Translations under genes and position numbers: made by a program | The notes under the pieces: model-generated | What the model was told of the DNA's origin: nothing | Seen by the model: the letters and a program-made list of their open reading frames with translations, nothing else | Databases searched by the model: none | Assembly (NCBI GenBank): GCA_015229095.1 | Contig: JADGCE010000148.1 | Coordinates: forward strand, 1 to 6,171 | Length of the DNA stretch: 6,171 nt | DNA from: Magnetococcales bacterium | Lineage (GTDB): Bacteria > Pseudomonadota > Magnetococcia > Magnetococcales > Magnetaquicoccaceae | Direction of reading: 5' to 3' | Shown: piece after piece, positions 1 through 5,681 of the stretch | How positions within the stretch are numbered: position 1 is the stretch's first letter | Layout: every line of letters starts with the position of its first letter

Positions 1-24
1 ATTAAAAGAAAAGGGTGGAGGGGG

Positions 25-56
25 TCTGGGGGAGGCGGTTCTCCGCCTCCCCCAGA
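25..56. repeat. Perfect 14-bp palindromic hairpin, REP-like or terminator
   Basis: The arms TCTGGGGGAGGCGG (25-38) and CCGCCTCCCCCAGA (43-56) are exact reverse complements around a four-base loop, TTCT. No T-run follows on the plus strand. On the minus strand, a T-rich tract (revcomp of about 1-13) follows after roughly a dozen bases. It could therefore be the terminator of a gene outside the window to the left, but the T-tract is on the wrong side for a plus-strand gene. It could equally be a copy of a dispersed intergenic palindrome; similar GGGTCTGGGG-type palindromes are, from memory, frequent in some alphaproteobacterial genomes. The palindrome is seen directly; its role is inferred. Confidence 0.75.
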
Positions 57-95
57 AATGGCCGAAGCGATAACAGGGCAAAACGATTTCGACTC

Positions 96-124
96 TTGGT
101 AATTCCGCTCTGAAAGGGTACACT
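96..124 (+). promoter_or_regulatory. Candidate sigma-70-type promoter for the DUF2066 operon
   Basis: TTGGTA (96-101) and TACACT (119-124) are separated by 17 bases, a fair match to the -35/-10 consensus with ideal spacing. Transcription would begin near 131 and leave a leader of about 38 bases. A short inverted repeat, CACT-5-AGTG (121-133), overlaps the -10 and the expected start and might be an operator half-site pair, though arms of four bases are easily met by chance. TATAGA (149-154) is a better -10 by sequence but has no matching -35. Predicted by eye only. Confidence 0.4.
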
Positions 125-168
125 ATCGCAGTGCGGTTGGGAATGGCTTATAGACGGGGGAGAGAAGC

Positions 169-1431
169 ATGACGCATCCAGAAAGGGGAACAAAGCCGGG
201 ATACCGGTGGGGATATGCAGGACTGTTGGCCATTCTGCTGTCGTGGAGCCCGTCAGCCGATGCCGAATCACCCCCCTTCTACAAGGTGGTGGCCGAAGCC
301 CAGGTGGCTCTGCCGGTGGAGGCCAAACAGGATCCCCGCAACATGGGCATGGAGATCGCCAAAAAACAGGCCTTCGAGCGTCTGCTGCGCCGCATGTTTG
401 TTCGTGCCGACCTGGAAAAAGAGAAAGCCTTCTTCGACGGCCTGGGCCGGGAGAGCAAACGGCTGACGGAACGGCTGCGGGTGGTGGCAGAAAATCAGCT
501 CAACAATACCCTGACAATGGCCGTGGAGGTCACCTTTGCCAGCAAGGCCGTTGCCGCCGCCCTGCAACAAAAGGGACTCCCCTTCAACGAAAGCCTCCAC
601 CCCCCCGTGCTGTTTTTACTCCGCAGCCAGGGCGACAACCCGGAAGAGCTGCGTCAGGCCGAGCCGGTGTTGCAAAAAAATCTGTCGGAAGAGGCCAAAC
701 TCCTGGGAATGAGCGTGCTGACCCCCATGGGTGACGTAGAGGATATGAGTCAACTCTCCTGGGAAAATGTCGCCAACGGGCAGGCCAGCCTGCACCAGTG
801 GGCCCGCGCCCGCTATGGCACCGATCAACTCTGGGCGGTCACCCTGCAACTGGCACCCCCGACCGGCAAACAACAGACCCTCCACCTCCATCTGCTGGGA
901 GGCCCCCCCCGCCCCGGCAGCGCGCCCATCCAGGCTGAGGTGGTCGCCCCCCTTGCCGCCCATCGCTGTGTGGAACAGGCCAGCAGCCGCACCTGCCCCT
1001 ATGCCGTGCTGGCCCGCACCCTGCTGCAGCAGTTGGCCGACCAATGGATTCAGGCCCACCGCATCAACCCCGCCCAGCAACACCCGGTCCTGCTGCGCAT
1101 CCTGCATGGCCCCAAGCTGGCCCAACTGACCCAGCTCGTCAACACAGTGCGCACCCTGCCCGGCGTGACCGACCTGCGCTTTGTCGAAGAGCGGGCCAAC
1201 GAATCCAGCCTGGAGATGCGCTTCAACGGCGATGATGCCTCCCTGCAAACCCTCCTCAGCCCGCTGGGTGCCCAGGTGGAGCTGCGCAGCTCGCCCCCGC
1301 CCGCCCAGCCCACCCCGGTCGCCAACGACACAACCGAACCGGCTGAGCATGGCGAAAACAGCGTTCCCCCGGAGACCCCGGCCCCACCCCCGCCACCGGC
1401 ACGGGTGGAGGTGCTGCTGCGCCTGCCATGA
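169..1431 (+). CDS. Exported DUF2066 domain-containing protein
   Basis: This is a 420-residue protein of unknown biochemical function. The ATG at 169 is preceded by GGGGGAG at six bases. Residues 1-32 look like a signal peptide: basic residues (R6, K9, R13), a hydrophobic core (about 16-26), and a cleavage site after A30-D31-A32, so the protein is probably periplasmic. Residues about 37-150 resemble DUF2066: an opening strand (FYKVVAEAQVAL), a helix rich in Lys/Gln/Arg (IAKKQAFERLLRRM), and a later strand pattern (TMAVEVTF). Residues about 305-374 look like a small alpha/beta domain (VLLRILHG through LGAQVEL). Residues about 375-413 are a Pro-rich low-complexity tail. It is first in a three-gene operon, and its stop TGA overlaps the next gene's ATG. 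In related bacteria such proteins sit beside the same lipid enzyme and Hda, but the link is unexplained. The family call is from motif pattern only. Confidence 0.8.
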   Translation: MTHPERGTKPGYRWGYAGLLAILLSWSPSADAESPPFYKVVAEAQVALPVEAKQDPRNMGMEIAKKQAFERLLRRMFVRADLEKEKAFFDGLGRESKRLTERLRVVAENQLNNTLTMAVEVTFASKAVAAALQQKGLPFNESLHPPVLFLLRSQGDNPEELRQAEPVLQKNLSEEAKLLGMSVLTPMGDVEDMSQLSWENVANGQASLHQWARARYGTDQLWAVTLQLAPPTGKQQTLHLHLLGGPPRPGSAPIQAEVVAPLAAHRCVEQASSRTCPYAVLARTLLQQLADQWIQAHRINPAQQHPVLLRILHGPKLAQLTQLVNTVRTLPGVTDLRFVEERANESSLEMRFNGDDASLQTLLSPLGAQVELRSSPPPAQPTPVANDTTEPAEHGENSVPPETPAPPPPPARVEVLLRLP

Positions 1432-1976
1432 ATCCACCCAATCTGTTGTCGTTCCTGCGCATCCTCTCCGTGCCATTTCTCATCTGGCTGCTGCTGGAAG
1501 AGCACGCCACCCTGGCCCTGTGGCTGTTTATCGGCGCCGGGGTGACCGATGCCCTGGACGGTTTTATCGCCAAACGGTGGCAAATGGAGAGCGAACTGGG
1601 ACGCTATCTGGACCCGATTGCCGATAAATTGCTTTTGTTATCAGGCTTTATCACCCTTACCTATCTTGATCTGCTGCCCCTGTGGATGACCCTGCTGGTG
1701 GTCACCCGTGACGTGGTCATTGTCGGCGGAGCCCTGCTCTTTCAGGTGATCACCGGTCGATTGCAGATCAAACCGTTGTGGATCAGTAAATTCAATACCG
1801 TCAACCAGATACTCCTGCTGGGTCTGGTTCTTCTGCAGGCCAGCACCCAGACGATGTATGGCTGGCTGGAGCCGCTGCTCTGGCTGACGGCCCTGACGAC
1901 CCTCTTCTCCGGGCTCAGCTATTTCGTCACCTGGGGCCGGATCGCCACCCAGCAAGAAGGGATGGGACACGCATGA
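1428..1976 (+). CDS. CDP-alcohol phosphatidyltransferase family membrane protein
   Basis: This 182-residue inner-membrane enzyme of phospholipid synthesis transfers a phosphatidyl group from CDP-diacylglycerol to an alcohol. The family signature is nearly complete: D41-x2-D44-G45-x2-A48-K49-x8-G58-x3-D62-x3-D66. The four aspartates that bind metal and CDP are present, but the usual Arg after Ala is Lys (K49, with Arg at 50). The order NLLSFLRI near the N-terminus and TRDVVIVGG (93-101) recall the PgsA / CAP-type cardiolipin synthase branch, so the acceptor is probably glycerol-3-phosphate or phosphatidylglycerol; sequence alone does not decide. About five to six hydrophobic segments are visible (roughly 9-23, 27-38, 68-80, 85-107, 125-138, 147-168), and the length suits the family. 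The ATG overlaps the upstream stop (ATGA), and the nearest GGAGG (1407-1411) is 16 bases away, so translation probably depends on coupling. A second pgsA may exist elsewhere in the genome. Confidence 0.88.
   Translation: MNPPNLLSFLRILSVPFLIWLLLEEHATLALWLFIGAGVTDALDGFIAKRWQMESELGRYLDPIADKLLLLSGFITLTYLDLLPLWMTLLVVTRDVVIVGGALLFQVITGRLQIKPLWISKFNTVNQILLLGLVLLQASTQTMYGWLEPLLWLTALTTLFSGLSYFVTWGRIATQQEGMGHA
1428..1976 (+). promoter_or_regulatory. Two ATGA stop/start overlaps bracketing the lipid enzyme gene
   Basis: At 1428-1431 and again at 1973-1976 the sequence ATGA serves as start codon of the downstream gene and stop codon of the upstream one. Neither junction has a well-placed Shine-Dalgarno sequence (nearest candidates are GGAGG with a 16-base gap and AAGG with a 12-base gap). 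This arrangement is the classic layout for termination-reinitiation, so output of all three proteins is probably tied to one message. The overlaps are seen directly; coupling is inferred. Confidence 0.7.
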
Positions 1977-2731
1977 GCACCGCCATCGCCCAATTGATCC
2001 TCCACTTTCCCCTGGACCCTGTCTGCACCTTTGCCAATCTGGTGATCGGCCCCAGCAACCGCCAGGCGGCCGCCGCCGTCCATGCCCTGGCCGCCCAGGA
2101 AGAGAGCCCCAGCACTGCCCTGCTGCTGACCGGAGAGAGCGGCACCGGCAAGACCCATCTCCTGCAAGCCGCCGTCTGTCACTGCCGCGCCCTGTGGGGA
2201 GAAGAGTCCGCCATCTACCTGGATACCGTCGCCCTGCGGGAACAGCTGGACCAGACACAACCAGAGAGAGCCAGCGGCGAAGAACATCTGAGCCAGTTCG
2301 TCAACCGCCATGAAAATTGCCAACTGGTGGCCGTGGATGATCTGGAAGAGCTGGAAAACAGCCCCCTCCTGCAAGAGGGGCTGCTCTACCTCTTCAATCG
2401 CATGCGAGACAGCGGTGGACGACTGCTGGTGGCCAGCCAACATGCCCCGCCCCTGCTGGAAGGGCTGCGCCCCGACCTGCGCTCCCGCCTGTTGTGGGGT
2501 GCGGTGCTGCGCCTCGAACCGCCGGAGGATGAGATGCTGAGCGCCATTCTGGCCAAGATGGTGGAAGATCGGCAGGTGCGCTGCACGCCGGAGCTGCTCC
2601 GGTTTTTGCATCTGCGCCTGCCCCGGCGGATTGCCGACTATGCCGCCGCTCTGGATCGCCTCAACACGGCCAGCCTGGGGTTGCAGCGTCCCCTGACCGT
2701 GCCGTTGGCCAAAGAGGTGCTGGCGCTGTAA
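1973..2731 (+). CDS. hdaA: Hda/HdaA-type DnaA-homologous AAA+ regulatory protein
   Basis: This 252-residue protein resembles DnaA's AAA+ domain and lacks the DNA-binding domain IV, as expected of Hda, which acts with the DNA-loaded clamp to stimulate hydrolysis of DnaA-bound ATP. Visible motifs are Walker A G54-ESGTGK-T61, Walker B LVAVDD (118-123), a sensor-1-like VASQ (153-156), the Arg-finger segment PDLRSRL (167-173, R172), and a sensor-2-like LPRRIADY segment near the C-terminal lid. The N-terminal QLILHFPL (7-14) matches the QLxLxF/QLxLPL type of clamp-binding motif. TFANLVIGPSN (19-29) is the typical entry to the domain. The start is ATG within ATGA, overlapping the lipid enzyme's stop; AAGG lies 12 bases upstream, so coupling is likely. 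DnaC-like loaders are less likely given the PSN and PDLRSRL motifs. The activity is inferred from homologues (Hda in E. coli, HdaA in Caulobacter). Confidence 0.88.
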   Translation: MSTAIAQLILHFPLDPVCTFANLVIGPSNRQAAAAVHALAAQEESPSTALLLTGESGTGKTHLLQAAVCHCRALWGEESAIYLDTVALREQLDQTQPERASGEEHLSQFVNRHENCQLVAVDDLEELENSPLLQEGLLYLFNRMRDSGGRLLVASQHAPPLLEGLRPDLRSRLLWGAVLRLEPPEDEMLSAILAKMVEDRQVRCTPELLRFLHLRLPRRIADYAAALDRLNTASLGLQRPLTVPLAKEVLAL

Positions 2732-2738
2732 CCCTCCC
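2732..2738. other. Seven-base convergent junction between hdaA and yejF
   Basis: The TAA of the plus-strand gene ends at 2731 and the minus-strand gene's TGA occupies 2741-2739. The seven bases between (CCCTCCC) cannot hold an intrinsic terminator for either direction. The two transcripts must end inside, or run antisense through, the opposing gene, or rely on Rho. Confidence 0.85.
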
Positions 2739-4361
2739 TCAGCCCGCTGGCACCGTGGAGAGATGGATGGCCGCCGTCAGCAGTTGCCGGGTATAGGGAT
2801 GGCGGGGATGCGCGAACAGCGCCTGGGTCTCTCCCCGTTCGACAATCTGGCCGCGCCACATCACCAGCACCGTATGGGACATGGCCCGTATCACCCGCAA
2901 ATCGTGAGAGATAAAAATAAAGGCCAACTTGTGCCGCACCTGCAGGGTGCGCAACAAGGTCAGGATCTGCGCCTGCACCGACAGATCCAGGGCGGAGGTG
3001 GGTTCGTCCAGCACCAGCAGATCGGGTTGGAGAATCATGGCACGGGCGATGGCGATGCGCTGTCGCTGGCCACCGGAAAACTGGTGGGGATAGCGCTCCA
3101 GATGGGCCAAAGGGAGCCCCACCTCCGTCAAGATGGCCTCCACCCGCCGCTGCCGGGCCGCTGCATCGGCCTCCACCGCATGGATCTCCAACCCCTCTGC
3201 CAGGATCTGCCCGACGGTCAGGCGGGGAGAGAGGGAGGAAAAGGGATCCTGAAACACCACCTGAATGCGGCGGCGCATCCCCCGCAGGGTGGCCCGATCG
3301 ATACTTTGCAGATCCTGCCCATCAAACCATAACGCCCCCCGCCCCTCGTTCAACCGCAGCACCGCCTCTCCCAGGCTGCTCTTGCCACTGCCCGACTCCC
3401 CGACAATACCCACCGTTTCGCCCCGATTGAGCACAAAATCCACCCCATCCACGGCCTTGACATGGCCGACCGTGCGTTTCAACAGGCCCCGTTTGATGGG
3501 AAAATGGCAATGCAGGCCACGAACCTGCAACAAAGGAGCCGCCGATTCAAGGCGGGGAGGCGGAAGGGTGGAGGGAAGACTGGCCAGCAGTTGCCGGGTG
3601 TAGGGATGTTGGGGGCTCTGGAACAGGGTGGTGGTGGCGGCGGTTTCACAGATCTCCCCATGGCGCATGACATAGACCCGATTGGCCGTTTTTTGAACCA
3701 TGGGCAGATCATGGGTGATGAGGAGCATGGCCATGCCCAGCTCTTTTTGCAGACGGGCCAGCAGCTCCAGAATTTGCGCCTGAATGGTCACATCCAGGGC
3801 GGTGGTGGGTTCATCGGCGATCAGCAGTCGGGGTCGGCGGGCCAGGGCCATGGCAATCATCACCCGTTGCCGCTGACCACCGGAGAGCTGGTGGGGATAG
3901 CTGTCCAGACGCTGCTCCGGGTCGCTGATGCCGGTCATGGCCAGCAACTCCACGGCACGACGGCGCAGCGCCTGTTGGCTGCGGCCCTCTCCGGCCTCAT
4001 CGGGCAGAAAGGCTTCGGCCAGTTGGCGAAAAATCGGATAGACCGGGTTCATGGCAGTCATCGGTTCCTGAAAGACCATGGCCACCTGTTGGCCCCGCAG
4101 ATGGCGCAACGCCTCCGGCTGCAACCGGGTGATATCGCGCCCCTCCAGACGGATGGCCTGGGCGCGGATGTGGGCGTTGCCGGGCAGCAGTTGCAACAGG
4201 GAGAGGGCCGCCACGGTTTTGCCGCTGCCAGACTCCCCCACCAGGGCCACGGTTTCACCGGGTTGAATGGTCAGAGAGATGCCCCGCACCGCCTCGATGC
4301 AGCCCGCCTCACCGTGAAAGTCAACCCGCAACTGTTCGATTTCCAAAAGGGGGGTGGCCAT
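2739..4361 (-). CDS. yejF: YejF-type peptide ABC transporter, fused double ATPase subunit
   Basis: This 540-residue cytoplasmic ATPase carries two complete nucleotide-binding domains in one chain, as in YejF (about 530 residues in E. coli). It energises uptake of peptides through the YejB/YejE channel. Domain 1 has Walker A GESGSGKT (42-49), signature LSGGQ (159-163), Walker B LLIADE (179-184) and switch His H217. Domain 2 has Walker A GESGSGKS (321-328), signature FSGGQ (428-432), Walker B LLVLDE (448-453) and H486. Each half ends with the HPYTRQLL motif typical of dipeptide/oligopeptide importer ATPases (252-259 and 521-528), so both ATP sites look competent. I chose the ATG at 4361 over one ten codons upstream because AAGGAG (4374-4369) lies seven bases before it and the protein then begins MATPLLEIEQL, as usual for the family. 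The permease gene upstream ends one base before. A generic Dpp/Opp ATPase is less likely, because those are usually two separate polypeptides and this one follows a YejE-like permease. Confidence 0.93.
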   Translation of the reverse strand: MATPLLEIEQLRVDFHGEAGCIEAVRGISLTIQPGETVALVGESGSGKTVAALSLLQLLPGNAHIRAQAIRLEGRDITRLQPEALRHLRGQQVAMVFQEPMTAMNPVYPIFRQLAEAFLPDEAGEGRSQQALRRRAVELLAMTGISDPEQRLDSYPHQLSGGQRQRVMIAMALARRPRLLIADEPTTALDVTIQAQILELLARLQKELGMAMLLITHDLPMVQKTANRVYVMRHGEICETAATTTLFQSPQHPYTRQLLASLPSTLPPPRLESAAPLLQVRGLHCHFPIKRGLLKRTVGHVKAVDGVDFVLNRGETVGIVGESGSGKSSLGEAVLRLNEGRGALWFDGQDLQSIDRATLRGMRRRIQVVFQDPFSSLSPRLTVGQILAEGLEIHAVEADAAARQRRVEAILTEVGLPLAHLERYPHQFSGGQRQRIAIARAMILQPDLLVLDEPTSALDLSVQAQILTLLRTLQVRHKLAFIFISHDLRVIRAMSHTVLVMWRGQIVERGETQALFAHPRHPYTRQLLTAAIHLSTVPAG

Positions 4362-4362
4362 T

Positions 4363-5397
4363 TTATGACTCCTTGCGGGGATCCATGGCATCCCGCAACG
4401 CTTCGCCGATAAAGTTGAGCAACAACAGCAGAGAGACCAGGACGATAAAGGTGGGGAGGGAGATCCACCAGGCCTCCAGGTTGGCTTTTCCCTGCTGCAG
4501 CAACTCCCCCAGGCTGGGGGTGGAGGGGGGCACCCCCAGACCGAGAAAATCGAGACTGGTGAGGGCCAACACGGTGCCGGAGATGCGAAAGGGCAAAAAG
4601 GTGATCACCGGGGTGAGGGCATTGGGGAGCAGATGGCGGAAAATGATGGCCCGATCCGAGGCACCCAGGGCCCGTGCGGCCTTGACGTAGGCCATGCTGC
4701 GGGCCCGCAAAAATTCGGCCCGCACATAGTCGGCCAGTCCCATCCAGCCAAACAGGGAGAGCAGGCAGATCAGCAATAAAATACTGGGATTGAACAGGCT
4801 GGCAAAGATGATCAACAGATAGAGCTCCGGCATGCTGCCCCAGATCTCCATGAGACGTTGCAGGATCAGATCGGTACGACCGCCAAAATAGCCCTGCACG
4901 GCACCGGCCAGAATTCCCATCAGCACGCCGATCAGGGTGAGGGTGAGGGCAAACAGCACCGACAGGCGAAAACCGTAGATCAGCCGGGCCAAAATATCCC
5001 TGGCCCGATCATCGGTGCCCAGATAGTGCCGACCGGCGGGGGGTGCGGGGGCCGGATGGGTCAACTGGTTGTCGATGCTGTTAAAACTGTAGGGAATGGG
5101 GGGGAAGATCAGCCAATTGCCCTCCTTTTGCAATTTTTCCAGAATATAGGGATCCTTGTAATCGGCCTCGGTGTTGAACTCCCCGCCAAAGGTGGTCTCT
5201 GGATAGCTCTGCACCAGGGGAAAGTAGAAGGCTCCCTGATAGTGGATCAGCAACGGTTTATCGTTGGCCACCAACTCCGCACCCATCGACAGGCCCAGCA
5301 GCAGGGAAAAGAGCCACAGGGAGAGCAGGCCCCGTCTGTGTTCGGCAAAGCGTCGCCAACGGCGGCGCAGGATGGGAGAGAAAAAACGGATGGACAT
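4363..5397 (-). CDS. yejE: YejE-type peptide ABC transporter permease
   Basis: This 344-residue inner-membrane permease forms one half of the channel of a Yej-type peptide importer. Length and sequence pattern match YejE (341 residues in E. coli). It has a basic N-terminus (RRRWRRFAEHRRG), a first membrane helix (about 24-44) ending in ELVANDKPLL, and a periplasmic stretch with FGGEFNTEADYKDP (70-83). HYLGTDDRARDILARLIYG (124-142) precedes the transmembrane core, where helices run at roughly 143-165, 190-219, 262-285 and 312-332. The cytoplasmic EAA-type loop AARALGASDRAIIFRHLLPN (240-259) contacts the ATPase, and the end is GEALRDAMDP. The ATG at 5397 gives the expected length and has GGGAGG (5413-5408) ten bases upstream; a TTG eight codons earlier (5421) keeps the frame open but places the Shine-Dalgarno inside the gene. 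Its stop lies one base before yejF. No YejB-type partner or YejA binding protein is in the window. Confidence 0.93.
   Translation of the reverse strand: MSIRFFSPILRRRWRRFAEHRRGLLSLWLFSLLLGLSMGAELVANDKPLLIHYQGAFYFPLVQSYPETTFGGEFNTEADYKDPYILEKLQKEGNWLIFPPIPYSFNSIDNQLTHPAPAPPAGRHYLGTDDRARDILARLIYGFRLSVLFALTLTLIGVLMGILAGAVQGYFGGRTDLILQRLMEIWGSMPELYLLIIFASLFNPSILLLICLLSLFGWMGLADYVRAEFLRARSMAYVKAARALGASDRAIIFRHLLPNALTPVITFLPFRISGTVLALTSLDFLGLGVPPSTPSLGELLQQGKANLEAWWISLPTFIVLVSLLLLLNFIGEALRDAMDPRKES
4369..4374 (-). promoter_or_regulatory. Ribosome binding site deciding the yejF start
   Basis: AAGGAG on the minus strand sits inside the last codons of yejE, seven bases before the ATG at 4361-4359. 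The spacing is ideal and selects this ATG over the in-frame ATG at 4391. It also means yejF can be initiated independently as ribosomes finish yejE. Confidence 0.8.
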
Positions 5398-5407
5398 GAG
5401 AGAGAAG

Positions 5408-5413
5408 CCTCCC
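5408..5413 (-). promoter_or_regulatory. Ribosome binding site supporting the yejE ATG start
   Basis: GGGAGG on the minus strand is ten bases before ATG 5397-5395, slightly longer spacing than optimal but the only strong purine box nearby. The alternative TTG at 5421-5419 has no comparable box before it (the preceding bases include an in-frame TGA at 5427-5425). Confidence 0.55.
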
Positions 5414-5482
5414 GCAGGCAAAGGTCAAACCTGGGAGAGAGTGTGCTGGCAGGCGGGGCGCAGGGCAATGTTTTTTGTACGG

Positions 5483-5526
5483 CCATCGCAAAAGCTGGCC
5501 TTGATCATCGGTCGGGGCCACGATGG
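5483..5526. other. Imperfect two-step inverted repeat
   Basis: CCATCG (5483-5488) pairs with CGATGG (5521-5526), and directly inside it TGGCC (5496-5500) pairs with GGCCA (5516-5520), leaving a seven-base bulge on one side and a 15-base loop. It could fold in RNA from either strand; on the minus strand it would fall in the leader of yejE if transcription starts upstream of it. It is short enough to be chance in GC-rich DNA. Confidence 0.3.
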
Positions 5527-5530
5527 AGGG

Positions 5531-5565
5531 GGGCGAATGGGCGAACCGACGCCCAAGGCCCGCCC
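5531..5565. other. GC-rich hairpin with perfect 6-bp inner stem
   Basis: TGGGCG (5538-5543) and CGCCCA (5550-5555) are perfect reverse complements around a six-base loop (AACCGA). An outer GGGCG (5531-5535) can pair with CGCCC (5561-5565) across an asymmetric internal loop. No T-run follows on either strand, so it does not look like an intrinsic terminator. It lies just upstream of the candidate rhodanese promoter and might be a regulator site. Confidence 0.35.
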
Positions 5566-5589
5566 GTTGTTGACCCCCCTGTCGCCCTG

Positions 5590-5619
5590 TTGCGAAAGGG
5601 CAACGCACCATGCTATCTT
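5590..5619 (+). promoter_or_regulatory. Candidate extended -10 promoter for the rhodanese gene
   Basis: TTGCGA (5590-5595) is followed after 18 bases by TATCTT (5614-5619), and TGC immediately before it supplies the extended -10 (TGnTATCTT). Transcription would start near 5626, giving a leader of about 56 bases. The -35 overlaps a small inverted repeat, GTTGC-6-GCAAC (5589-5604), a possible operator. A potential upstream ATG start for the coding region (5610) falls inside this promoter, which argues against its use. Predicted by eye. Confidence 0.45.
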
Positions 5620-5667
5620 TACGGGATGGGGGGCGTTTGGAGCAGGGCGTTTTTTGCAACGAGTCCC

Positions 5668-5673
5668 GAGGAG
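5668..5673 (+). promoter_or_regulatory. Ribosome binding site deciding the rhodanese start
   Basis: GAGGAG is eight bases before ATG 5682-5684. It is the clearest ribosome binding site in the region and selects this ATG over an in-frame ATG 24 codons upstream, which has no purine box and lies within the candidate promoter. Confidence 0.75.
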
Positions 5674-5681
5674 CACATCCC

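Larger units (their letters stand above)
1..168. other. 5' non-coding region upstream of the DUF2066 operon
   Basis: I see no convincing gene in this stretch. It contains a long GC-rich palindrome (25-56), an AT-richer segment, a candidate promoter (96-124) and a purine-rich ribosome binding site (GGGGGAG at 156-162) six bases before the ATG at 169. A minus-strand reading frame crosses the region, but its translation has no recognisable features and it overlaps the promoter and the start of the DUF2066 gene, so I regard it as a chance frame. Confidence 0.7.
5398..5681. other. Divergent intergenic region between yejE and the rhodanese gene
   Basis: These 284 bases separate two divergently transcribed genes and hold no gene I can support. 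They contain a T6 run (5471-5476), two imperfect hairpins (5483-5526 and 5531-5565), a candidate plus-strand promoter (5590-5619) and the two ribosome binding sites. I found no convincing -35/-10 pair on the minus strand for yejE. Reading frames crossing the gap on either strand give Pro/Arg-rich or His-rich translations with no family character. Confidence 0.65.

Noticed and set aside
149..154. TATAGA as the -10 box of the DUF2066 operon
   Set aside because: It is good by sequence, but no -35-like hexamer lies 16-18 bases upstream, and it does not have the correctly placed TG of an extended -10. The TTGGTA-17-TACACT pair is preferred.
616..1476. A 286-codon minus-strand frame opposite the DUF2066 gene
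   Set aside because: It is Gly/Ala/Gln-rich with no domain, has no good ribosome binding site, and covers a plus-strand gene with a signal peptide and operon context.
4362..4391. Upstream ATG extension of YejF by ten residues
   Set aside because: It would overlap yejE by 29 bases and has a poorer initiation context than ATG 4361, which has AAGGAG at seven bases and a family-like N-terminus.
3462..4412. A 316-codon open frame antisense to yejF and the end of yejE
   Set aside because: Its translation is rich in Gly, His and Gln with no family motif, as expected from the complement of a GC-rich coding strand. The opposite strand encodes two complete, well-recognised transporter proteins.
5471..5476. 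T6 run as an intrinsic terminator tail
   Set aside because: The preceding bases do not form a stable stem, and no plus-strand gene ends immediately upstream.
5610..5681. Upstream ATG extension of the rhodanese protein by 24 residues
   Set aside because: It lacks a ribosome binding site, lies within the candidate promoter, and adds residues with no rhodanese character, while ATG 5682 has GAGGAG at eight bases.
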